Source of the DNA: Cycas panzhihuaensis
Taxonomy: Eukaryota > Cycadophyta
NCBI GenBank assembly: GCA_023213395.1
Contig: CM041465.1
Location: 147,505,741-147,569,740, forward strand
DNA: 64,000 nt
Reading direction: 5' to 3'
The notes under the pieces were generated by a model. That model made no database searches. It had not been told where the DNA came from and was given only the letters and a program-made list of their open reading frames with translations. Below, in pieces: positions 35,399 through 46,251 of this stretch; within the stretch, counting starts at the first letter, position 1, and every line of letters begins with the position of its first letter. Both the position numbers and the translations under genes were made by a program.

Positions 35399-35996
35399 TT
35401 ATTTTTCCATCATACAACTTTTACATACAAAATGATTAAATGAAATATCTGGCAGTCCATTTACCGTGTTATATTTTTTTAATCTTTCTAACCTATCATG
35501 AGAGATATGACCATACTTCAAATGCCAAATTTCGCTATTATCAGTGCTATCAGCAGCAAGAGCTTTTACATCAGAAATCATTTTGGTGGGGCCTTTATCA
35601 GGCATTACAGGAGTTGAAAGGAGTTTATACAACCTATTGCATTTTTCTCCTTTGGCTATAACAATCCCATTTCTTTTCATATCAAGGATATAACAATATC
35701 CATGTTCATCGAATATTGTTCTCAACTTTTTATTACTCAATTGTGATACTGACAGGAGATTCTTTTTTATTCTAGGTACAAAAAAAAAAATTGCCAATAC
35801 GTTGAACTTTTCCGTCAATGAGTATGGCAATTTGTCCTATTCCCCTTATGTGTAAGTGAAAGTTGTCTCCTAGTTCAATAGACGTATTGCATTCATAAGG
35901 TTTGATGATTTCAAACCATTCTTTAACTCCTGTCATATGATGTGAGGCGCCCGAGTCTATATACCAGTTTTTTGTTGCACCTGCATTGGCTGTCAA
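35399..35996 (-). pseudogene. Copia protease and GAG-pre-integrase zinc domain
   Basis: WYIDSGASHHMTG near 35960 is the protease active-site phrase (D-S-G-A-S-x-H). The frame shifts at an A-run near 35780-35790, then continues as KKNLLSVSQLSNK, and the GAG-pre-integrase histidines and cysteines follow in IWHLKYGHISHDRLERLKKY and FVCKSCMMEK. Protease would cut the polyprotein. Confidence 0.92.
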
Positions 35997-36048
35997 GGCT
36001 GCAATAAAAGCAGTTTAAATTTCTTCTTCTAGTATGTCTTTTTCTTTA

Positions 36049-36955
36049 CTATAATTTCCGAATACCTGTTGTTTTCCTTTCTACAGTTCTGCACGTCTTT
36101 GGTAGCACTAATAGGGGTAATGACCTGTTTGGCCATAGTGATAACAAACATCGAAGTCTGATTACTTGAAAAGTGACACGTTTTTCATGATTAAAGCATA
36201 CTTTGGCATCTCGTGGTGGATTGCTAATCATCCTTCCTCGTCCTCTTCCTTCTGTCCAATGTCCCCTGTGACTTGCTGGTGTTCTTCCTCTTGATTTGGA
36301 ATTGAATTGTCCTCTTCCTCTGCCTCCAAACTGAAGTTTAGAAATGAGTGCTTCTTCAATTTTTGAGTCTTCTTCATACCTTTGATTTCTTTGCTCTTGA
36401 GCATACATATGTCCTATCAAGGTATCAAAAGACATTATGGTTGTATGTCCTCCTCCTGTCAGCATATTCACCATATTATCAAAAGACTTTGGAAGTTTAT
36501 TAAGCACCAGGTGTATTAGTTCTGTGTCTGTTAACCTATCTCCTGCTGTGAGAAGGGCAGTCTTAATGCCAGTTAACTTAGTTAAAAAATCTGACACAGT
36601 TTGACCCTCTCTCATTTTCAATTTACAGAGCTCTTCTCTTAATGCCACAATTCTAGCTTCATTTTTTCTACTAAACATTGAAGTCATAACTTGCCAAATT
36701 TCACTTGCATCTTCTAGGCCGTCCACATAAACTAATAATGAGTCAAAAATCGAGAGTTTAAGAGCTGAAACAGCAGCATTGTTTCTTTCCTCCCAACTGG
36801 TCAAGGTTGTTGCATCAGTTGTTGTTTTCAAATTTGATGGTGATTTTCTAGGCGTGCTTTGCTCTCAGTAACCCTTCCATCTTGATTTTCCAAACGCTAA
36901 AATTCATTTTTGTAAGTTTGTCACTCTCAATTAGCGAACCAGCATAGGAGGCCAT
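36049..36955 (-). pseudogene. Copia gag with degenerate zinc knuckle
   Basis: An ATG at 36955 (minus) starts MASYAGSLIESDKLTKMNFS, followed by VWKIKMEGLL. After a stop near 36850 the capsid continues: ASEIWQVMTSMFSRKNEAR, LREELCKLKMREGQTVSDFL, IHLVLNKLPKSFDNMVNML. A Gly/Arg-rich basic stretch follows near 36300. The zinc knuckle near 36130-36175 is out of frame and has lost a cysteine (C-x-x-Y-G-x-x-x-H pattern). Gag packages the element RNA. Confidence 0.92.
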
Positions 36956-37652
36956 TGTTAAGAATGAATGGAGGCAAGAAAAATTGATTTGAATGTCTAT
37001 ACGGCCTGTTGTATGGATTTTCGTACGGTACAAAAGTTGTACAGACTGAGACGAAAGTGGTCTTAAATGAAAGGTCTTCCAAATGGGTATCCAAATCTAA
37101 CTTTACTTTCGTGTTTGACCTTCAGATGTGAGAGAAAATCTCAGACAAAAGTGTAAATCCGCGCCCAAGGGTTTTTAACGTTTTTGAGAAAAAATGTAGA
37201 AAAAACAACCTAAAAACATGCAAACAATTACTTAATCTCTTCGTTTAGTGATGAGGAAGGAATCAAGTACTTTGTACCAGGGATTTTGATCAAATTTTTT
37301 GAGAAAACACTGAGAGAAGGCTCCAAATCCGCGCGCCTGTATTTTTGCCCAAAACTGGGTTGAAACGGCTCCAAATGATGTCGATGTAGAAGAGAAAGAT
37401 GAAGAGGATGCCACGATCTACGATCTGGGTGAGTTTCGTCGAATTCTGATGACTTTGATTTTTGGCATCCATACAAGGCCGTACAAGTCTGTGCAGTCAT
37501 ACAAATCTGTACGATTCTTCTTCCAAATCCGCCTGGTCAGTTTGTCTTCACACAACAGAGTCTTATGATAACAATTTGTGTCCAGTATTCTTCTTCTCCT
37601 TTCAATGAAGCCTTAACTTGCTTCTTCACAGGCAGGAGGACCAAAGGAGCCT
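36956..37652 (-). other. 5' leader of the complete copia
   Basis: About 700 bases separate the primer-binding site from gag. Two or three overlapping open frames (37228-37500) are present on the minus strand but resemble no known protein. The leader is less AT-rich and repeats short words such as GTACAA and TCTGT. Confidence 0.6.
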
Positions 37653-37664
37653 GCTCTGATACCA
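37653..37664 (-). other. Primer-binding site of the complete copia
   Basis: The minus strand reads TGGTATCAGAGC, touching the 5' LTR at 37665. Confidence 0.93.
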
Positions 37665-37869
37665 TGTAACAAAACCTTGATGAAGAATGAATTCACTCTC
37701 TCTGATTCTTTATTGATGATTCATTGCATATCTATACAAGTACAAGATAGGTACAAATGGCAAACGCTCAACTACGTGATGCCACTTGTCAATATAAGAC
37801 AAAAGGGGGAAGAGGTACAAGACCCTCACATTAAATATTATGACCTAATGTAAAACGTTACCTTTTACA
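37665..37869 (-). repeat. 5' LTR of the complete copia (205 bp)
   Basis: It has the same length and ends as 32595-32799, with 6 differences counted by eye. The right flank AAACT completes the target duplication. Confidence 0.95.
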
Positions 37870-37978
37870 AAACTCTTGAGAGAACTTGCCTAATATGGCT
37901 AATCAGTTAACTCAAAGAAAAGAATGAGCAAGAATTAGACATTATTTTTAACAATCTAGAATTGTGTATTATGGATGC

Positions 37979-38420
37979 ATAACCTCTACTTCATCCTCCA
38001 ATTAAAAAGGCTTATACAACTTGAGTTTATTGATGTTGATGACATCATGTATCCCAAGATGAGTTGGTAGGTCCAGGTGAAAAACATTCGATCTAATGGC
38101 TTCTAATATCTGATAGGGTCCAAACTTGATTACCTTGAATTTATGATTTTGTTGGTTATCAGAATACTTCTTATCTAAATTTAACCATACTTTGTCTCCC
38201 TACTACAATTGGTGAGTGGTTCGTGCTTGTCTCGTAAAGCCTTATATTTTGACTGATACTTAGCAAGTATCGCACACATGTGTGCATGTATCTTTTATAG
38301 ATCCTCTGCCTTTTGTTGCTTTATTTGCTTCTTTAAAGGTTATAGACTTGATGTAATAACATCTTGAATAGGCTAATAAATCATTGCAACATGGATAGAA
38401 TATGGTGTTACAAACACAAC
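37979..38420 (-). pseudogene. Ty3/gypsy integrase C-terminal remnant
   Basis: Minus-strand translation across frames gives KKQIKQQKAEDL, HAHMCAILAKYQSKYKALRD, GDKVWLNLDKKYSDNQ, KVIKFGPYQILEAIRSNVFH and LGIHDVININKLKLYKPF. These match the end of gypsy integrase, including the GPY/F-like phrase FGPYQILEAI. No single open frame covers it. PYSIHVAMIY near 38400 corresponds to the usual SPFEVxYG phrase. The rest of the element is not seen. It abuts the split copia LTR at 37953. Confidence 0.8.
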
Positions 38421-39714
38421 TTGTAGTATTTGTAATTATTATTGTCAATTTTGGGTTTGTGGTTGCAGTTGAGGTTGCCGGAGTGGTGGCTTCCCAGAGT
38501 GTTGTCAATTCCTCAATCTTTTCTTGCCTAATTTCTCTAGTTACATTGTTGTAATAATATTTGTATCTATCTCAAGATGTATGTTCAATCCAATTATAAG
38601 ACGCAAGAGCAAGGGTCAAAGTACTAATAGTAGCCATGATAGAAGTGGCAATATTGACTAAAGATGCCATGGTAGAAGGGGCAAGAACAAGATTACTAAC
38701 AACGAGTTAGGGTTGTATAAGAAGAGCCCAAGAAGGTTGTTGATGCCCAAATTGAATTGTTGCCACCTAATAATAGGCATATTACTTTTGAGGTTATGTC
38801 ATTGGTTGTATTAGATACAATTAATGTTTTTGTTACAAGAAAGGATTTGGTTGTGATTAAAAATTTGACTGAGCATGTGCTTGTTATTGAGGAGGGATAG
38901 GTTATTGTTGTTGTGATTTTGTCTATGACTATAATTGTAGTTGATGTTTTTTTTAGGTGTGGTCGAGGTTGTGTTTATAACTGTAATTGCAGTTGTTTCA
39001 TGGGTATTAACAAATGGTATTACCATGAATTAGGAGGAATTTGTGATGAAAACTAAGGCAACATGTTGCACTTGAGACTAAGAAATTGATAACTTTGTAT
39101 GTATAAGCAATGGTTGTTATGATGAAAGTATCCTACCAAAAGAAGGTGGTGGTTTTCCAAGTGGTTGGGAGGCTTGTAGTTCTTGCCCAAGCTAATGCGC
39201 ATACTAATGAGAAGTTTGCAGTTGTGAATGAGATGGTTGTAGGGGGGGCACTATAGGAATAGGGGCTACATGCTAGGCCAACATCTATTGAAATGTTTGT
39301 CATGTTGGCTTGGAAAGTCTAGTTTACTATCCTATGGTCCTAAAGCTCTTGGGCTAGTAGTTGAACAAGGCTATTAACCAAGACATCAAATGTGATCTCT
39401 TCTTCATCAAACGGTGGACCACATCCTCCAAGGTTCTCAACACGTTGGAAATGAGAAGCAAGCACAAGAAAAACTTCCAAAAATAAATTTTAAGGCATAA
39501 TTCTAAAGCTCTCATAGCAATTTATGTGTATATTTTGAGAAGCCTCTTAAAAAATTCTTGGGAATAAAGAAATGGAGTGGAAGACTTCATGAATGGACTC
39601 AATGAAATAACATACCAATAGAGAGAGAGTGTATATAATGGACGATTGTATGGCTACAAAGAATATGTACAACCATTTGGGTAACTTTGTTGATGTTAAA
39701 GGCTACGGGTCTTC
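38421..39714 (-). other. Decayed interval, possibly the internal part of the repeat at 39715
   Basis: At about 39340-39440 the minus strand reads GGCGPPFDEEEITFDVLVNS and LVQLLAQEL, a gag-like lead-in, but nothing follows that I can assign. The rest is GTT/AAC-rich with no recognised motif. Confidence 0.35.
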
Positions 39715-40260
39715 TCTACATTGGAATGATCCCTTGTCTTGGTGTTAGAGCCTGGAGATGTTGCATCCTTGTAGCAACTTGCACGGAAGGTTGAGGAAAT
39801 CTAAGAAAATGACAAGAATGCACTTCATAAAACATGATAATCTTAGAGAGGAGTGCTCCCTTGAGTAGAAAACCTAAAAGACCACCTTCTTGTCTCGAAC
39901 AATGCTTTACAAGAAGTTTTACAAGTGGGGAACTATGCATACCTATGTTTTAATGGTAGAAATTAGAAGAAGATATGAAGAAAAGAAAGAAAAATAATGA
40001 AGCTCAATGCCCCAAGAGAAGCCAAAGAGCCTCCTTTTAATTTATTTTCCTTTATATCGATTTTGCAATTACTTCTTGATCTTGTAACTACTATAACATT
40101 TGTTGATAGTTGGTCCTCGACTCCATGTTACTACTTCACTCAAGATTGAGTTCTATGTTAGCAAGTCACAACTTTAGTAGGGATTGGGCAAAGACAACAT
40201 GTTGATGGTTATGATCGACATGTGTAGGCTACACCATGATTGCAACTGAATAACAAATAC
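39715..40260 (-). repeat. Dispersed repeat, minus copy (partner 11890-12560)
   Basis: The reverse complement is collinear with 11890-12560. Shared words include ATCAACAAATG, AGATCAAGAAGTA and CAACATCTCC. It is perhaps an LTR, but no primer site was identified. Confidence 0.6.
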
Positions 40261-40979
40261 AGTGCAACTACAACTGAACATTGCGATTTTGACCCAACAA
40301 TTCTGCATGATTTCTTATGTTGTAGAATAACATTGGGTATCATGAAGCACATCAAAACCATTCAAACATTTTGTAGTACTTTAGCATCTGAGATTCAATG
40401 GAAGAAAACAAGATGCTATGTTGAGAGTTTAAATGACATATATGAATGGACTACATAACATGGATAGATCTCAATCAAAACAAATGAAAATTTTAAATTC
40501 TTAGACATCCTATTTGGTTTCCTATCCACTTTATCAATAATGTGATCTCCATATTAAAGAAATTTTAAGAACATGGTTGTAACTAACAATACCAAATTTG
40601 TATGAAGGTGTTAACGATGATAGGCACATTATGTCTCTTCTTAGGTGCCATCCAATTCTACTTACCCTTATTTGGTTAGACTTATACACTCTTTCCTTCA
40701 ACTCCCTCGTGAGGATTTAACACAATTGGTTGGGACATTTGTTTCAAAAACAAAGTTAGGAGGTGGCATAGATATTGTGGAGATTAAAAGAAGAGTTCCA
40801 ACACTATGTGCTAAATATATTATTGCTAGAGAGGGAGAAGACATTAGGAAGGTACATATTAGACAATATTACAAGGGCTAAATGCTTACAAGAAATAAGC
40901 TTGTTTCTAACTTCACAAGAAAGAATCTAGCTTTAGTATGAGTCTTACAATGTTTAAAGTTGTAAGAATGATAGCTTTT
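40261..40979. other. Flanking sequence with a 78-codon open frame of unknown origin
   Basis: A frame at 40645-40881 reads LVRLIHSFLQLPREDLTQLV and KTKLGGGIDIVEIKRRV. It does not resemble gag or pol and I cannot name it. The sequence was continuous with 46252 onward before the copia element at 40980 inserted. Confidence 0.35.
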
Positions 40980-41323
40980 TGTTAACATGGCAGTTGTTTG
41001 TTAAGCCACTTGTTAATGTTAATGTGGTCGTTTAACTAATGTGATCAACAAAATGGTGCGAGTATGTGGAGGGTCACAACCCTTGTCGATTGACACCTCT
41101 TGGAAGGATTATAAATATCCTAGAGCCCTTGTATATTCGTATCAATCAAGTGGTAATCAATGTGATCGATAGATCTTTGTGGTGGGGTTTTTCCCGAAAG
41201 GGTTTTCCACGCGTATCTTGTGTACTGTGTACTTATTTTTTGTGTTTATTTTGTTTGCTTGTTATGTACGGTAAAAGATTCTGTGAATATAAACATGTAT
41301 GCATTCATCCATGTTTCTTAATA
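40980..41323 (+). repeat. 5' LTR of the deleted copia (344 bp)
   Basis: It begins TGTTAACATGGC and ends TTTCTTAATA, then the primer-binding site. GGATTATAAATATCC near 41106-41120 contains a TATA-like box. Confidence 0.9.
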
Positions 41324-42659
41324 TGGTATTAGAGTTGTAGGGTCCTACACAATTAAGGTTGGAGTTGGATGGAGTGATGAGATTATTAGTTGTTAGGTGA
41401 TGGAGTCAAAATCCAAGAATTTCTTGAGGACTTATCTTCTCTAATAACTTGCAAGAGCAAGCACAATGATCAATGATAGTTGAGGAGGTGAAACTCACAT
41501 ATCAACAAGGTTAAGGCACTATTGAGGTCAAAATTCAGACATGCAAGCCATTTTTGTGGAGTGAGTTGGTTCGTTGGGGGTCATCCAAAGCTAGTTAGTG
41601 AATTGAGGCATTACTTGAGGCCATCAGAGCATGTTTTGATAGAGATTCGGGAGTAGTGAGGACAACCATGCGCCATACAAGTAAGTTGGCTCTTTTCTTA
41701 ATAAAGCACCATTGTGTTTGACATTGAAAATTACCATTATACATCAAAGAAGTCAAACATCTTACTTGACGGCGAGATTGCATCCTGTCAAGGTGGTTTT
41801 CTGTCCTTAATAAGACTGCAAGGCAGTATTTGTGGTTGTACCTTAGATTCCTTGGTGTGTATGGTTGAATGTTAAACGTAGGTGACTTTGTGTAAGTATG
41901 AAGCCCTTCCTTTGCATTCATGAGTGTGATTGCTAATTGGAATGGGATCAAGAGCCTCTTGTATAAAGGTTGGACTATGTAAGGTCAAACTTTACCAACT
42001 GTGAGGTGTTGGGGAGTCTGTTTGAGCTTGGTAGACCTGCGCAAGTCGTGCGGTAGCCACACCTTATGAAGATGTCTCTTTGACTTCATAGATATCAAAC
42101 ATGGGTTGTTTAATATATATTTTATTGCTTTAACCTTACTCGATGGACATTGTATATTTAATTTCAATTTTAAGCATGTGCGATAAGTCATAAGGTGTGC
42201 AGCCCTTGTGAATAGTCGTAACTTTTGGGAATATACCTTTTGGCATATTCCACATAAAGTTACTTTATAAAAAGCCTTGTATACTATTGATTTTTCATAT
42301 TGTTGATATTTTAGCTTTGTGAAGTCATTTGGAGATCATTTTGAAGCTTGTTTTAATGGACATCTGACTTGGAGGACCGTACATCCACTGTTGTGTGAAG
42401 TTCTCTTCCAGGTGAAGCACATTCTAAGGTTTTTTCAAGTCATTTTTTAGCCTCTTCTTGAGTATTTTAAAAATATTTTTTAAGGCTGTTAGTGAAGGGT
42501 GGACAGCTGGTGGGCGGTTTTCGCTTGCATAACCATTATTCAATACACTCCAATAAGTGTGCCTGAGAAGGAGGTGATCACAATGAAGTGGTATTATCTC
42601 GAAGGCTATAAGTGTAGCAGTCTAGTGATATTAACCCGTTCTGAAGCTTGTTTCTCAAG

Positions 42660-43500
42660 ATGGATCGTTTGATGCCGAAAGTTATCTTTAATGACAATAA
42701 CTTCAGAGAGTGGAAGGCTAATATGGAGTTAACACTAATAGTGAATCAACTCTACGCGATAACTAAAGCAAAAGTGGATGTGATCTTGCTTGACGATGGA
42801 GAATGTGCATGACTTTAGGAGAAACTGTTTATGTCCATCGGATTGTTGAAACTGTCATTGGCGCCAAACTAGAGTGCATTGGTTCATAACCTAGATCAAC
42901 TAGATGAAATCTAGGTAAAGTTGTGTGAAACTTTTAAGAATAAGAAGATGAATAGACATCTAACTTTAATGTTGGAGCTTTTCAATTCTACAGCAGAAGA
43001 TGAGACCAACATAAGCACCTACCTGAATAAAGTCACTGACTTGAAGAACAAACTAGAAGAGTTGAAGGCAAATTTGATTGATGATCCGTTCTGGTTTGCG
43101 GTAATCATGTTAAAATTGCTAGCTACTTTTGCCACTTTCTAGACCATCTATGGTAGAGATGAGGTGATGGAGGGAGAGACGCTTGATGGCATAAAAACTC
43201 TTATTCAAGTAGAGGATGCTAAGTTAAAATATCATGGGATGCTTGGAGGTTCCAAGTTAAGTCACGCCTTATTCATGAAGACACAAAGGAGGGAGACCAT
43301 TTAGGAGGAGAAGTTCACACAAATGTTTGAGGTAGAGTCTTGGGAGAAGAAGAAATTCACAAGAAAATGTAACTATTGCAAGTAGGAAGGCCATAGAGAA
43401 AAGAATTGTTGGTTCAAAAGACAGGACAATTGCAAAGCTAGCCAAGATGGTAAAGGGAAGAGTGTAGCAAAACACTATGTTAGAGTGTCAGCCTTGTCAG
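42660..43500 (+). pseudogene. Copia gag
   Basis: The start is ATGGATCGTTTGATG (MDRLMPKVIFNDNNFREWKA), followed after stops by MLELFNSTAEDETNISTYLN, KVTDLKNKLEELKANL and the zinc knuckle CNYCK-stop-EGHREKNC near 43370-43410, where a TAG replaces one residue. At least five stops interrupt it. Confidence 0.88.
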
Positions 43501-44770
43501 TCGAGTCAAGTCAAAGAGACTATTGGATATTGGACTCTAGAGCGCAAAAGCACAAGTCTTTCTAGAAACAAAACTTTGATGCATGGAGTGCAGATCATAG
43601 TGGTGTTGAGATTATCCTTATAGATGCTCGCGTGTTACCAATTGAAGGTGTTGGGAGATGTATCCTTGGTAGGTGGTAAGTTTAAAGGGTCTATTATATA
43701 CCCAAGATGTAGTTGAATTTACTATCATCCCAGGAAATTTATAAACAAGGAATGAAGGTGGAGCTTTATAAATATAGATGTCTGATTAAGGATCCTAAAT
43801 AGAATTTCTCTATCATTACTACTAGGAAAGTTATAAATAATTTTTGGGTGTTTGTAAAGTTTCAATCCCAGAAGAAGTCTTATGCTTTTGTTGCCATTGC
43901 AGATGATGTGAGTAAGTTATGACATGATTGCCTAGGTCATTTTAATTACAGAAGTATCGCACTGTTGAAAAGGTTAAAAATAGTAGAAGGATTACTATAT
44001 GTTTCATGTTCAAATGTTGTTTGTGAAGGGTGTATATATGGAAAGCATCATCGCTATCCTTTTGCTCGGGACAACGCTTGGAGAGCCATGGAGAAACCTA
44101 AGCTTGTGCATACGGATGTGATGGGACCGCTCTCGAACCCTTCAACATCTTGAGCTTGATATACCTTAGTGTTTATAGATGACTACACCAGGAAGGCCTG
44201 GGTGTATGTTCTGAAAAACAAGTCAAAGGTGTTTGATCGCTTCCATGATTGGAAAGTGAGTGTTGAAAATGAAAGTGATAAAAAGATAAAAACATTGAGA
44301 AGTGATAATGGCAAGGAATATGACAATCATACATTTAATCGGTTCTACTTGGATCATGGTATAAAACAAGAGTTTACTATCCTATGTACCCCACAATAGA
44401 ATGGTATTGCAGAGAGAAAAAATTATACCATGATGGAGATGGCAAGATATATGGTGCATTTAAAAAACTTGCCACCAATGTTTTTGGCAAAAACTATTGC
44501 AACTACTATTTATATTTTAAACAGGTTACTCATTCAAGCAGTTCAAAGCATAACCCTTGAGGAGAAATGGACCAATCGTGAACCTGTCATTGGTCATTTT
44601 AAAACATTTGGGTGCATTGGATATGCACACATCCTTGACGAAGGTCACAAGAATCTGGATCACAAGAGTTTGAAGTGTATTTTTGTGGGGTATTCTAATC
44701 AGAATAAAGCTTACAGACTGTGGGATCTGAAGGGGAGAGTTGGGATATTAAATTTGATGAATCACTGATG
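43501..44770 (+). pseudogene. Copia protease and integrase
   Basis: DYWILDSRAQKH near 43520 is the protease phrase with the active-site Gly changed to Arg. GAG-pre-integrase residues follow near 43920-44040 (CLGHFNYRSIALLKRLK, VVCEGCIYGK). The integrase core has VHTDVMGPLSNPS, FIDDYTRKAWVYVLKNK, TLRSDNGKEYDNHTF and IAERKNYTMMEMARYM. A TAG interrupts the PQ-stop-NGIAE phrase, where a second glutamine is expected. The end is FGCIGYAHI and FVGYSNQNKAYR. Confidence 0.9.
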
Positions 44771-45099
44771 TATCATGCTGAGAAGTCATCAAAATAGCCT
44801 TTTTAGTTCCCACTACTTCCATTTCCATATTCAATAGCTAAAGAGGATGATGAGTTAGTCATTGGAATTCAAGAGGAAGCTAGATCGAATGCAGTAAGTA
44901 ATAGTGAGGAGCTATCACGTGAAGAAGTACCTGCAACACCAAGTCCTTCTATACCATTATGGGCAAGAAAGACGATAGAGGATTCCAAAGTGGCGATGCA
45001 GAACCTTGTTGATGATAGAGCAACAATAAGTCAGCATGCCAGTCAAACTCTACTTGTAGACACCAACGACTCCAGTGATCTTGTTTCATATAACGAAGT

Positions 45100-45700
45100 G
45101 AAGGATGATCCATGATGGAGAGTTGCAATGGAGGAGGAGTATGGCTCAATTATGAAGAATGCCACATGGGATTTGGTTCCCTTACCTCCAAAGAAGAACT
45201 TTGTTGGATGCAACTGGATCTACAAGACAAAGTTCCACTCCAATGGAGAGGTGGATAAGTATAAGGCCAAGCTTGTCACTTAAGGGTTTAAGCAAAATGA
45301 AGAAATTGATTATGAGGAGACATTTGCACTAATCTTTAAGATAACCATAGTTTGTTTGATCATTCCCTTAAAAGTTGCATATGGTTGGGAGTAACATCAT
45401 ATGGACTTTAAGTTTGCATTTCTTAATGAAGAATCTAAAGGAGGAGATTTATATGTCGCAGCTTTTGGGATTCATTTAGAAAGGTTAGGAGCAGAGTATC
45501 AAGGACCCAGTGTTGGTGCTAAAGAAGTTATATGGTTGCAAGGTCTCTTAAAAGTTCTTGGAGTTTTAAATGACAATCTGATTATTTTTGTCAATAATCA
45601 TTATACCATTCATTTGTCAAGGAATCCAGAGTTTCATGCTCGTACGGAGCACATTGAGATATAACACCACTATATCAAGGAAGCTACAGGTTGACTATTA
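45100..45700 (+). pseudogene. Copia reverse transcriptase start fused to RNase H end by deletion
   Basis: WRVAMEEEYGSIMKNATWDL, VGCNWIYKTKFHSNGEVDKY and HHMDFKFAFLNEESKGGDLY open reverse transcriptase. The text then jumps, within the same open frame at about 45465, to RNase H: GAKEVIWLQGLLKVLG, VNNHYTIHLSRNPEFHARTE. The YVDD catalytic stretch and the first half of RNase H are missing, several hundred residues compared with the family. Confidence 0.9.
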
Positions 45701-45905
45701 TGTGAGTAAATATTAACTTGTAGTCATCTTCACTAAAGTATTCATTGAAGACCAATTCACAAAGATGCATACCAGATTGGGACTCACAAATGTTATCCTT
45801 AAGGGGGGATGTATTAACAAGGATAAAGAAGTAGGATAGTCCCAACCTTCGTGATAACTCAACTACTACAAGTTGTAGGTTATCCACATTCACATTAAGG
45901 GGGAA

Positions 45906-46251
45906 TGTTAGTGTGGCCGTTATTTGTTAGGCCATTTGTTAATGTTAATGTGGTGATTTAGGTAATGTGATTAACGAAATAGTGCGAGTTATTCAGAGGG
46001 TTATAACTCTTATCAGTTGACACCTCTTGGAAGGATTATAAATATCCTAGAGCCCTTGTATATTCATATCAATCAAGTGGTAATCAATGTGATCGATAGA
46101 TCTTTGTGGTAGATTTTTTTTCCAAAAGGGTTTTCCATGTATATCATATATACTGTGCAACTGCTTTCTATGTTTATCTTGTTTGCTTATTGTGTATGGT
46201 AAATACTTTTGTGAATGTAAACATGTATGTGTTCATTCATGTTTACTAACA
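45906..46251 (+). repeat. 3' LTR of the deleted copia (346 bp)
   Basis: It begins TGTTAGTGTGGC after GGGGGAA and ends TTTACTAACA. Confidence 0.92.

Larger units (their letters stand above)
32595..37869 (-). mobile_element. Complete copia retrotransposon, minus strand (5.3 kb), with 5-bp target duplication
   Basis: LTRs of 205 bp at each end run TGTAACAAAACC to TTACCTTTTACA, and the flanks carry an exact target duplication AAACT (32590-32594 and 37870-37874). GCTCTGATACCA at 37653-37664 is a perfect primer-binding site touching the 5' LTR. CCCCCTCTT right of 32799 is the polypurine tract. The order of gag, protease, integrase, reverse transcriptase and RNase H is that of Copia. By eye the LTRs differ at 6 of 205 positions, so it is clearly younger than its neighbours. 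The coding region already has about ten stops or frameshifts, so this copy cannot move unaided. It inserted into the LTR of another copia element. Confidence 0.96.
32307..37953 (-). repeat. Copia LTR split by a nested copia element (LTR parts 32307-32594 and 37875-37953)
   Basis: The two parts, joined across the insertion, match the 371-bp LTR at 11165-11535 in reverse over its whole length. The left end is TGTTGAAAATATG and the right end TTTTTAACA. Rejoined it is 367 bp. With its primer site on the left (32295-32306), it is a 5' LTR reading leftwards, but the rest of that element is missing. Confidence 0.88.
40980..46251 (+). mobile_element. Copia retrotransposon with internal deletion
   Basis: The LTRs 40980-41323 and 45906-46251 flank a copia polyprotein read left to right. 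TGGTATTAGAGT (41324-41335) touches the 5' LTR, and ATTAAGGGGGAA precedes the 3' LTR. The flanks CTTTT (40975-40979) and CTTTC (46252-46256) are a target duplication with one change. LTR divergence is clearly higher than in the 32595-37869 element, so it is older. Many stops and a deletion of most of reverse transcriptase make it non-autonomous. Confidence 0.93.
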
